Position numbers and translations under genes: made by a program. Positions 1 to 5,330 of a DNA stretch of 5,944 nt are shown one piece after another (position 1 is the stretch's first letter; the number at the start of each line of letters is the position of its first letter). Under the pieces are notes generated by a model. The model did no database searches and was not told the origin of the DNA. It saw only the letters and a list, made by a program, of their open reading frames with translations. Origin of the DNA: an uncultured Solirubrobacter sp. Lineage in GTDB: Bacteria; Actinomycetota; Thermoleophilia; Solirubrobacterales; Solirubrobacteraceae. The DNA lies in NCBI GenBank assembly GCA_937871635.1, contig CALMNS010000431.1, positions 1 through 5,944 on the forward strand, given 5' to 3'.

Positions 1-408
1 GCCGGGACCCGTGCGCGGCCACGTGGCCAGGGCTCCCACGAGGACGGCGGCGGCGAGCGCGACGACGACCCAGCCGAAGCCGAAGACGGCGGCCAGGGCG
101 GCGGCGACGCCGAGGGCGCCGAGACCGAGGACGCTGCCGCACACGGAGGCGAGCACCACGATCCCCCGCGTGCCGGCCGAGCGTCCTTCCTCGCCCTCCG
201 CCGGAAGGATGAGCCAGCACGCGAGGTACGCGAGCAGCCCGAAGCCGAAGACCAGCGACGCGAGGACGAAGGCACTCCGAACCCGCCTGACCGGCAACCG
301 CCACCGCTTCGCGAGGCCCGTCGCGACGCCGCCGAGCAGGCGGCCTCGGCGGGCCCGGGTCGTCGCCGTCGGGAGGTCAGGCCGGTCCATGGGACCATCG
401 TGAGGCAT
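1..408 (-). CDS. PspC-domain membrane protein, C-terminus cut by window edge
   Basis: The minus-strand frame is open from the window edge to 408 and gives 136 residues without a stop. Residues about 21-72 read as a PspC domain: a basic lead, then LLGGVATGLAKRW (24-36), a hydrophobic helix, and the domain-ending YLACWLILPAEGE (61-73). Two further hydrophobic segments follow (about 82-105 and 107-128), so at least three membrane helices are visible. PspC proteins are known from phage-shock and envelope-stress systems; actinobacteria carry many variants fused to other membrane or sensor modules, and the fusion partner here lies off the edge. I took the ATG at 408 (MPHDGPMDRP). An in-frame ATG at 390 is equally possible, since neither has a clear Shine-Dalgarno sequence. 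The gene lies 87 bp downstream of the aldolase stop on the same strand and is probably unrelated to the catabolic operon. Domain call is firm; exact role is unknown. Confidence 0.75.
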   Translation of the reverse strand, partial: MPHDGPMDRPDLPTATTRARRGRLLGGVATGLAKRWRLPVRRVRSAFVLASLVFGFGLLAYLACWLILPAEGEEGRSAGTRGIVVLASVCGSVLGLGALGVAAALAAVFGFGWVVVALAAAVLVGALATWPRTGPG

Positions 409-447
409 GGACCCGGCGGGTGGTAGACGTGATGTTCCTGAGAGGGA

Positions 448-465
448 CTCCGGTATTTCCCGGAG
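448..465 (-). terminator. Small hairpin after the catabolic operon, possible terminator
   Basis: CTCCGG at 448-453 is the perfect reverse complement of CCGGAG at 460-465, with a 6-nt A/T-rich loop between. It lies 31 bp past the aldolase stop codon and before the PspC gene, where an operon terminator is expected. On the minus strand it is followed by a pyrimidine stretch (TCCCTCTC) but no true T-run. It may be a weak or factor-assisted terminator, or chance in GC-rich DNA. Confidence 0.3.
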
Positions 466-495
466 AGATGCGCGTCGAGCGTCGCTCCCTTCTGC

Positions 496-1536
496 TCAGC
501 CGGCGGTCTGGAGCTCCCGGGCCTGCGACAGCGTGTAGGCGATCTCGACGATGAGGTCCTCCTGCCCGCCGACGAGCCTGCGCTCGCCGCAGATGCGCAG
601 GATCTCCGTGCCCGACACCCCGTAGGCCTCCGCCGCGGCGGCTGCGTGCTTGAGGAAGCTCGAGTACACGCCGGCGTAGCCCATCATCAGCGCCATGCGG
701 TCGAGCGTGCACTCGTCGTCCATGACCGGCCGCACGCGGTCCTCGGCCACGTCGGCGAGCGCCATCACGTCGAGCCCGGTGCGGATCTCGAGCTTCTCGA
801 GCACCGCGGCGAGCGCCTCGGTCGGCGTGTTGCCCGCGCCGGCGCCCATGCGTCGGGCGGACCCGTCCACTTGCACGGCGCCGGCCTCGATGGCCGCCAG
901 TGTGTTGGCCACCCCGCAGGCGAGGTTCTCATGGCCGTGGAAGCCGACCTGCGCCACATCGCCGATCGCCTCCGCGACGGCGTGGACGCGGGCCGCCGCG
1001 TGCGGGGGGACGAGGGCGCCCGCCGAGTCCACGACGTAGACGCAGGCGCAGCCGGCGTCGACCATGATGCGCGCCTGCTCGGCCAGCACGGCGGGCGGCT
1101 GGGAGTGCGACAGCATCAGGAAGCCGACGGTGTCGAGCCCGAGCTCGCGGGCGACGCCGAAGTGCTGAATGGACACGTCGGCCTCGGTGCAGTGGGTGGC
1201 GATGCGGATGAGGCCGACGCCGAGCGACGCGGCGGCGTGAACATCCTCCGCGGTGCCGACGCCCGGCAGCAGCAGCGAGGCGATCGTCGCCTGCCCGGCG
1301 GTCTCCACCGCGGCGGCGATGAGCTCGCGCTCGGGGGTGCCGGAGAGCCCGTAGGTCAGCGAGCTGCCGCCCAGGCCGTCCCCATGAGCCACCTCGATGA
1401 CCGGCACGCCGGCCCCGTCGAGTCCCGCGACGATCGAGCGGACCTGGTCCACGGTCAGCTGGTGGCGGACGGCGTGAGAGCCGTCCCGCAGGCAGGTGTC
1501 GGTGACGCGGACGTCAAGCTGATCGGAGTAGGGCAC
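496..1536 (-). CDS. dmpG: 4-hydroxy-2-oxovalerate aldolase (DmpG/BphI/MhpE family)
   Basis: This is the pyruvate-releasing class II aldolase that splits 4-hydroxy-2-oxoacids into pyruvate and acetaldehyde or a longer aldehyde (EC 4.1.3.39). The HMGL-like TIM barrel is recognisable by DTCLRDGSHA near the N-terminus, FHGHENL in the middle and GYAGVYSSFL in the C-terminal domain. From the GTG at 1536 (346 aa, close to DmpG's usual length) the key residues fall at Arg17, Asp18, His21, His200, His202 and Tyr291, the same numbers as in the classical DmpG. This argues for that start. A TTG at 1545 would add three residues and overlap the dehydrogenase stop, but the GGAGG at 1547-1551 would then be only one base away, against ten for the GTG. 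It is the last gene of the operon. In known systems it forms a channelling complex with the dehydrogenase encoded just upstream. A steroid-type HsaF role cannot be excluded by eye. Confidence 0.95.
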   Translation of the reverse strand: MPYSDQLDVRVTDTCLRDGSHAVRHQLTVDQVRSIVAGLDGAGVPVIEVAHGDGLGGSSLTYGLSGTPERELIAAAVETAGQATIASLLLPGVGTAEDVHAAASLGVGLIRIATHCTEADVSIQHFGVARELGLDTVGFLMLSHSQPPAVLAEQARIMVDAGCACVYVVDSAGALVPPHAAARVHAVAEAIGDVAQVGFHGHENLACGVANTLAAIEAGAVQVDGSARRMGAGAGNTPTEALAAVLEKLEIRTGLDVMALADVAEDRVRPVMDDECTLDRMALMMGYAGVYSSFLKHAAAAAEAYGVSGTEILRICGERRLVGGQEDLIVEIAYTLSQARELQTAG

Positions 1537-1541
1537 GGCGC

Positions 1542-2435
1542 TCAAACCTCCAGTGCCCGCGACCGCGCGCGGGCGAGCTCGTCTCCCACGCGCGCGGCGG
1601 CCGCGGTCATGATGTCCAGGTTGCCGGCGTAGGCCGGGAGGAAGTCGCCGCGCCCCTCGATCTCGAGCAGCACGGTGACCCGGCCCGGGGAGAACTGCGG
1701 CGGGACGCGCAGCCGGTAGCCGGGGACGTAGTGGGCCACCTCGTCAACCGCCTGCTGCACCGAGGCGGAGATCTCGTCCTGGTCGGCGGCCTCGTCGATG
1801 GCGCAGATCACCGTGTCGCGCATCAGCAGCGGCGGCTCGGCGGGGTTGAGGACGATGATCGCCTTGCTGGTTCGCGCCCCGCCGACCGCGGCCAGGGCGG
1901 AGGCGGTGGTCTCGGTGAACTCGTCGATGTTGGCCCGAGTGCCGGGACCGGCCGACCGCGAGGCGATGGACGCGACGATCTCGGCGTAGGACACCGGCGC
2001 GACGCGACTCACGGCGGCGACGATCGGCACCGTCGCCTGGCCGCCGCAGGTGACCAGGTTGACGTTGGGACTCTCGAGGTGGGCGTCGAGGTTGACGTTC
2101 GGCACGACGTAGGGGCCGACGGCCGCCGGGGTCAGGTCGACGGCGGTGATGCCCGCGGCCTCGTAGCGAGGGGCGTTGGCGGCGTGCACGTTGGCCGAGG
2201 TCGCCTCGAAGACCAGGTCCGGCTTGTCGTCCAGGGCCAGCAGGTGCTCCACGCCTTCGGCCGTCGTCTCGAGCCCCGCCTCGCGCGCGGCGGCCAGACC
2301 GGAGCTCGCGGGATCGATGCCCACCATCCACCGGGGCTCCACCCAGTCGGACCGCAGCAGCTTGTGCATGAGGTCGGTGCCGATGTTGCCCGAGCCGACG
2401 ATGGCGGCGGTGAGCTTGTCCTGTGCGTCGTTCAT
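1542..2435 (-). CDS. dmpF: Acetaldehyde dehydrogenase (acylating), DmpF/MhpF family
   Basis: The enzyme oxidises the aldehyde released by the partner aldolase to acyl-CoA (acetyl-CoA, or propionyl-CoA in steroid-type pathways) using NAD+ and CoA (EC 1.2.1.10). The 297-residue product is close to the usual length of about 300-315. It starts with a Rossmann dinucleotide motif, GSGNIG at 14-19, and carries the catalytic cysteine in NLVTCGGQAT (Cys130). The middle of the protein has GPGTRANIDEFTETT and SKAIIVLNPAEPP, and near the C-terminus GRGDFLPAYAGNLDIMTAAA, all typical of the family. The ATG at 2435 overlaps the hydratase stop as ATGA, which indicates translational coupling. A GGAG lies 11 nt upstream. 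The reading frame stays open for several hundred bases further upstream, but that part is an off-frame reading of the hydratase gene. The stop at 1542 is six bases from the aldolase GTG. Confidence 0.95.
   Translation of the reverse strand: MNDAQDKLTAAIVGSGNIGTDLMHKLLRSDWVEPRWMVGIDPASSGLAAAREAGLETTAEGVEHLLALDDKPDLVFEATSANVHAANAPRYEAAGITAVDLTPAAVGPYVVPNVNLDAHLESPNVNLVTCGGQATVPIVAAVSRVAPVSYAEIVASIASRSAGPGTRANIDEFTETTASALAAVGGARTSKAIIVLNPAEPPLLMRDTVICAIDEAADQDEISASVQQAVDEVAHYVPGYRLRVPPQFSPGRVTVLLEIEGRGDFLPAYAGNLDIMTAAAARVGDELARARSRALEV
1547..1551 (-). promoter_or_regulatory. Shine-Dalgarno site that decides the aldolase start
   Basis: The minus strand reads GGAGG here, inside the last codons of the dehydrogenase gene. 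It lies 10 nt before the GTG at 1536 but only 1 nt before the TTG at 1545. A workable spacing exists only for the GTG, which also gives the residue numbering of characterised DmpG. Confidence 0.6.
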
Positions 2436-3217
2436 GCGGTTGCGAACTCCAGATCGAGGGTGCCGAAGCGGCCGAAGTCGGCACGGAACACATCGCCCGG
2501 CGCCGCGTCCACCATGCGGGTGCAGGCTCCGGAGAGGACGACCTCCCCGGCGGTCAGGTGGGCGCCGAAGGGAGCGAGCGCGTTGGCCAGCCAGCTGACC
2601 GCGCGGACCGGATCGCCCAGCACCAGGTCCGCCCTGCCCGTCTCCACCACCTCGCCGTTGCGGGCCAGCGAGACCTCGGCCGAGGCCGGCTCGAGCGCTT
2701 CGACCTCGAAGCGCGTTCCGCCGAGGACGAAGGCGCCGGAGGAGGCGTTGTCGGCGACCGTGTCGGCCAGCGCGATCCGCCACTGCGCGATCCGGCTGTC
2801 GACGATCTCGATCGCAGGCTGCACGGCGGCGGTGGCCGCCCGTACGTCGTCGTCGGTCACGCCGGGCCCGCGGAGCTCGGCGCGCAGGTGGAAGGCGAAC
2901 TCCGCCTCGACGCGCGGCTGCAGCAGCCGTCCGGCGGCGACGACGCCGTCGGGGACCGACATGTCGTCGAGCAGCGCCCCGAAGTCCGGCTGGTCGACGC
3001 CGAGCTGGGCCTGCACCGCGGTCGAGGTCAGGCCGATCTTGTGCCCGATCAGGCGGGCGCCCGCCTCCAGGCGGGCGGCGACGCCCACCTGCTGGATCGC
3101 GTAGGCGTCCTCCAGGGCAAGCTCCGGCTCGGCCTCGGTCAACGGCGCCACCGGCGTGCCGTCTCGACGCGCGCGCTCGAGTGCGTCGGCGTAGTGTCGG
3201 TGCGACGATTCGTCCAC
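2432..3217 (-). CDS. dmpE: 2-oxopent-4-enoate hydratase (DmpE/MhpD family)
   Basis: The enzyme hydrates 2-hydroxypenta-2,4-dienoate (or a longer homologue) to 4-hydroxy-2-oxovalerate, feeding the aldolase and dehydrogenase encoded downstream (EC 4.2.1.80). It belongs to the fumarylacetoacetate hydrolase-like fold. Family landmarks, numbered from the GTG at 3217, are the HKIGLTS segment with Lys60, the QPDFG motif, the RVEAEFAF segment whose Glu104 and Glu106 match metal ligands, Glu137 in AIEIVDSRI, and DTVADNAS. The 261-residue length equals that of DmpE. The open frame continues upstream to a TTG at 3253 and an ATG at 3310, but those starts would run through the palindrome and the divergent regulator's 5' end and add residues the family lacks. 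The GTG is preceded by AGGA about 9 nt away, though the same bases may be a -10 box. It is the first gene of the operon and overlaps the dehydrogenase start by 4 bp. Confidence 0.93.
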   Translation of the reverse strand: MDESSHRHYADALERARRDGTPVAPLTEAEPELALEDAYAIQQVGVAARLEAGARLIGHKIGLTSTAVQAQLGVDQPDFGALLDDMSVPDGVVAAGRLLQPRVEAEFAFHLRAELRGPGVTDDDVRAATAAVQPAIEIVDSRIAQWRIALADTVADNASSGAFVLGGTRFEVEALEPASAEVSLARNGEVVETGRADLVLGDPVRAVSWLANALAPFGAHLTAGEVVLSGACTRMVDAAPGDVFRADFGRFGTLDLEFATA

Positions 3218-3224
3218 GCCGGTG

Positions 3225-3253
3225 ATCCTGGCTGCCCGCAGGACGGTTGCCAA
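3225..3253 (-). promoter_or_regulatory. Predicted promoter of the hydratase operon
   Basis: On the minus strand TTGGCA (3253-3248) and CAGGAT (3230-3225) are separated by exactly 17 bp, a good match to a sigma-70-type actinobacterial promoter. The -10 box ends 7 nt before the GTG at 3217, so transcription could begin at the start codon itself and give a leaderless mRNA. The palindrome at 3260-3276 ends 6 bp upstream of the -35 box, the usual side for an activator. Prediction by eye only. Confidence 0.45.
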
Positions 3254-3276
3254 CGCCCGATCCCACTCAGTGGGAT
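3247..3276 (+). promoter_or_regulatory. Possible divergent promoter of the regulator gene
   Basis: On the plus strand TTGCCA (3247-3252) and TGGGAT (3271-3276) are 18 bp apart. The -35 hexamer shares its bases with the -35 of the opposing operon promoter, and the -10 lies inside the palindrome, so a protein bound there would block it and give autorepression. If this promoter is real, the regulator's start must be downstream, for example the TTG at 3319. The -10 match is weak. Confidence 0.25.
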
Positions 3277-4059
3277 GATCCTTCGATCCACCGCGTCTCC
3301 GCTCCGGCACCCACCGCGTTGCTCGACCGCGCGTTCGCGCTGCTCGACGCCTTCGGCGTCGGGCGGGCGGAGCTCACCCTGCCCGAGCTCGTGGAGGGCT
3401 CGGGGCTGCCGCGCTCGACGACTCACCGGCTGGCCACCCAGCTCGAGCGCCTCGGCGTGCTCGAGCGGACGGCTCGCGGATGGCGGATCGGCGTGCGCCT
3501 GTTCGAGCTCGGCCAGCTCGTGCCGACGCAGCTGCGGCTGCGCGAGCGAGCGCTCCCCTACATGGGCGACCTGTACGAGCGCACGCATCAGACCATCCAG
3601 CTGGCGGTGCTCGACGGCCCGGAGGTCATCTACGTCGAAGTCATCGCGGGCCACCATCCCGTCCGCAGTCCGTCGCGCCGAGGCGGACGGGTTCCGGCGC
3701 ATTGCACAGCGGTCGGCAAGGTCCTCCTGGCCTTCGCACCGGAGCCGCCACCCCTCGAAGGCCCCGACCTCGTGGCGCTGACCCGGCGAACGGTCACGGA
3801 CCGGGCTCGCCTGCGCCGGGAGCTCGCGCAGGTGCGCCACGACGGCATCGCCTTCGACAACGAGGAGGCCATGCTGGGGCTGTGCTGCGCTGCCGCGCCG
3901 GTCACCGATCATCGAGGGGTCGTGGCGGCGCTCTCCGTCTCCATGCCGATCGGAGGGGCCGTGACCCCGCGCGGGGTCGCTTCGGTGGTGCGGACGGCCG
4001 CTCTGGGCCTGTCCCGCGACCTTCGTGGTCGGGCGGCGTCCGGCGGAGCCGAGGCGTGA
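3247..4059 (+). CDS. IclR-family transcriptional regulator of the catabolic operon
   Basis: This is a DNA-binding regulator with an N-terminal winged helix-turn-helix and a C-terminal effector domain. Numbered from the TTG at 3247 (270 aa), the HTH spans about 24-80, with LTLPELVEGSGLPRSTTHRL as its core (43-62). The effector domain follows from about residue 95, with the IclR signature around VPAHCTAVGKVLLAF (149-163) and GLCCAAAPVTDHRGVVAALS (191-210). It is divergent from the hydratase operon and shares a 17-bp palindrome with it, so it is probably a MhpR/PcaU-like activator responding to an aromatic substrate or intermediate. The start is unsettled. An in-frame stop at 3223 limits extension; TTG 3247 has only a weak, too-close AGGA and would put the palindrome inside the gene. 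TTG 3319 (246 aa, just at the HTH) fits the promoter layout better but also lacks a Shine-Dalgarno sequence. The target is inferred from position. Confidence 0.92.
   Translation: MPTPDPTQWDDPSIHRVSAPAPTALLDRAFALLDAFGVGRAELTLPELVEGSGLPRSTTHRLATQLERLGVLERTARGWRIGVRLFELGQLVPTQLRLRERALPYMGDLYERTHQTIQLAVLDGPEVIYVEVIAGHHPVRSPSRRGGRVPAHCTAVGKVLLAFAPEPPPLEGPDLVALTRRTVTDRARLRRELAQVRHDGIAFDNEEAMLGLCCAAAPVTDHRGVVAALSVSMPIGGAVTPRGVASVVRTAALGLSRDLRGRAASGGAEA
3260..3276. promoter_or_regulatory. 17-bp perfect palindrome, likely IclR-family operator
   Basis: ATCCCACTCAGTGGGAT has two perfect 8-bp arms around a single central base. It lies between the regulator and the divergent operon and is less GC-rich than its surroundings. 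Its centre at 3268 is about 51 bp upstream of the predicted operon transcription start, consistent with an activator site. IclR-family proteins are known to bind short palindromes in such divergent regions. That the neighbouring regulator binds this site is inference. Confidence 0.7.
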
Positions 4060-4084
4060 CCGATCGAAGCGACCGGGCGTGGCG

Positions 4085-4465
4085 TCAGGGCCAGAAGTCG
4101 GGGAACCCCTCGTTGTCGCCGCCCTTGGGCTTGCGGCCGCCGATGCAGATGAGGTCGAGGCCCTCCGGGCCGGCCTCGAACGAGCGGATGACCGCGGGAG
4201 CGACCCGCAGCACGTCCCACGTCACGAGCTCGACGATCTCGTCGTCGAGCTTGGCCCGACCCGACCCGGCGACGACGACGTAGGCCTCCTCCTGCTCGCG
4301 ATGGCGGTGGCCGAACGGCATGCGAGCCCCCGGCTCGTACGTGAAGCGGCTGACGCCGAGCTCAGGCGACTGCAGGGCATCGCGCGCGAACCTCCACTGC
4401 ATCGGAGCGTCCTTTGGGCTCCGATCGGGGAGGCGCGTGAAGTTCTTCTTCGTCCAGTCGGGCAT
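4085..4465 (-). CDS. Small single-domain cupin protein
   Basis: The 126-residue product is a single cupin beta-barrel. Cupin motif 1 is clear: GARMPFGHRHREQEEAYVVV (46-65) supplies the metal-ligand pattern His53, His55 and a Glu at 59 or 60, followed by Gly67. Motif 2 is present as WDVLRVAPAVIRSF (83-96), but the usual His is replaced by Arg94, so the site has at most three standard ligands. The C-terminus is rich in Gly and Lys and ends GFPDFWP. The ATG at 4465 has a good GGAGG at 4474-4478 with 8-nt spacing. The gene follows the cyclase by 79 bp on the same strand, with a hairpin in the gap, and converges on the regulator with 25 bp between stops. Function is not identifiable; small cupins include isomerases, dioxygenases and sugar-binding or sensor proteins. 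Membership of the cupin fold is secure. Confidence 0.85.
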   Translation of the reverse strand: MPDWTKKNFTRLPDRSPKDAPMQWRFARDALQSPELGVSRFTYEPGARMPFGHRHREQEEAYVVVAGSGRAKLDDEIVELVTWDVLRVAPAVIRSFEAGPEGLDLICIGGRKPKGGDNEGFPDFWP

Positions 4466-4494
4466 GCTCGAGACCTCCGCAGCCGGCTCATCAT

Positions 4495-4517
4495 CCCGGA
4501 TCCGGAACCGATCCGGG
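4495..4517 (-). repeat. Strong inverted repeat between cyclase and cupin genes
   Basis: CCCGGATC (4495-4502) and GATCCGGG (4510-4517) are perfect reverse complements around a 7-nt loop. No T-run follows on either strand, so it does not look like a standard intrinsic terminator. It lies 27 bp after the cyclase stop and 17 bp before the cupin Shine-Dalgarno site. It could be an mRNA processing or stabilising hairpin, a factor-assisted terminator, or an operator. Confidence 0.55.
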
Positions 4518-4544
4518 GGTCAGCCCTGGCAGCCCGGCGGCGGG

Positions 4545-5306
4545 TCAGTCGTCTTCGACCATCGCCACGACCCGGGCCGGCGCGGCGCTCGCGCCCACCA
4601 CCCGCAGGGGGAAGCACGCGACGGTGAAGCCGCTGGGCGGCAGCGCCCCGAGGCCGACCAGGCGCTCGATCTGCGAGTACCGCAGCCCGACCTGGTGGGC
4701 CTCCCAGAAGATCCCCGGGCGGCGCTCGCGCAGCGCGTCCGCGGCCTGGAGGTGCAACGGCCGGTCCCAGCCCCAGGCGTCGATCCCCATGACGCGCACG
4801 CCCCGCTCGTAGAGCCAGCGCGTCGCCTCGGCCGAGACGCCGGGACCCCGCGCGATGTAGTCGGGGTCTCCGTAGTAGGCGTCGCACCCCGTGCGGACGA
4901 GGACGATGTCGCCCGGGGCGAGCGCGTGCCCGGCGGCGTCGAGGGCCGAGGCCATCTCGTCGGCGCCGATCACCTCCCCGTCGCCGCGGTCCGAGAAGTC
5001 CACGACCACGCCCGGCCCGAAGAACCACTCGAGCGGCAGCTGGTCGATCGTCTCGGCCGGCGCGCCGTCGATCGTCGAGTTGTAGTGCCACGGGGCGTCG
5101 ACGTGCGTGGCGTTGTGGGTGCCCAGCGTCATCGTCTCCCGGGTCCATCCTTCGCCGTCACGGAGCAGGTCGCGCGGGACGCCGAGGAGCTGCTCGATCT
5201 CCGCCGCGCCCGCGTCGTGGCCCACGAACTCGATCGTCGTGCGCTGGACGGCGGGCGCGTCGGACGGGCTCGCTTCGATGGCTGCGGAGAGGTCGACGAA
5301 ACGGAT
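4545..5306 (-). CDS. Cyclase-family metal hydrolase (kynurenine formamidase-like), non-canonical start
   Basis: The protein belongs to the cyclase family (Pfam PF04199), metal-dependent hydrolases that include bacterial kynurenine formamidase. The metal-binding signature appears as HNATHVDAPWH, with Ala in place of the usual Gly of HxGTHxDxPxH. It is followed by LEWFFGPGVVVDF, a GDIVLVRTGCD segment, GVRVMGIDAWGWD, a His in WEAHQVG and the ending GASAAPARVVAMVEDD. The first canonical start is GTG at 5225 (226 aa), with no Shine-Dalgarno site, and it would drop a conserved N-terminus. The frame upstream encodes RFVDLSAAIEASPSDAP, the expected family opening, and the codon in front of it is ATC at 5306, where family members typically have Met. 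I extended the call to that ATC (253 aa). The acyltransferase stop (TGA, 5333-5331) lies in the same frame eight codons earlier. Substrate unknown; kynurenine is only one possibility. Confidence 0.8.
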   Translation of the reverse strand: MRFVDLSAAIEASPSDAPAVQRTTIEFVGHDAGAAEIEQLLGVPRDLLRDGEGWTRETMTLGTHNATHVDAPWHYNSTIDGAPAETIDQLPLEWFFGPGVVVDFSDRGDGEVIGADEMASALDAAGHALAPGDIVLVRTGCDAYYGDPDYIARGPGVSAEATRWLYERGVRVMGIDAWGWDRPLHLQAADALRERRPGIFWEAHQVGLRYSQIERLVGLGALPPSGFTVACFPLRVVGASAAPARVVAMVEDD

Positions 5307-5330
5307 CGGGCGAGCGTATCGAGCGGGCGG

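Noticed and set aside
11..403. 130-codon plus-strand frame at the left edge
   Set aside because: Its product is Arg/Pro/Thr-rich and featureless, while the opposite strand encodes a clear PspC domain with membrane helices.
646..1632. 328-codon plus-strand frame antisense to the aldolase
   Set aside because: No domain; His/Gly/Asp/Ala-rich shadow of a conserved aldolase with all catalytic residues.
1731..3104. 457-codon open frame on the plus strand, antisense to the dehydrogenase and hydratase genes
   Set aside because: The translation is low-complexity, rich in Gly, Arg, Asp and Val, with no recognisable domain, and both genes underneath are clear enzymes. Long antisense frames are expected in GC-rich DNA with strong third-position bias.
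2436..3266. N-terminal extension of the acetaldehyde dehydrogenase frame giving a 574-residue protein
   Set aside because: The extra residues are an Arg/Gly-rich off-frame reading of the hydratase gene; the family starts at the ATG at 2435, which also makes the typical ATGA overlap.
3218..3310. Longer hydratase start at ATG 3310 or TTG 3253
   Set aside because: It would run through the palindrome and the regulator's 5' end and add residues that the 261-residue DmpE family does not have.
2423..3781. 452-codon open frame on the plus strand across the hydratase, the divergent region and part of the regulator
   Set aside because: It spans the palindrome and three unrelated contexts, and its product is a low-complexity shadow. 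The regulator in the +1 frame at 3247-4059 has an unmistakable IclR signature.
3139..3912. 257-codon minus-strand frame opposite the regulator
   Set aside because: Antisense shadow with no recognisable motif; it would overlap both the regulator and the hydratase start.
4060..4084. Possible terminator between the convergent regulator and cupin genes
   Set aside because: The 25-bp gap holds no convincing stem or T-run on either strand.
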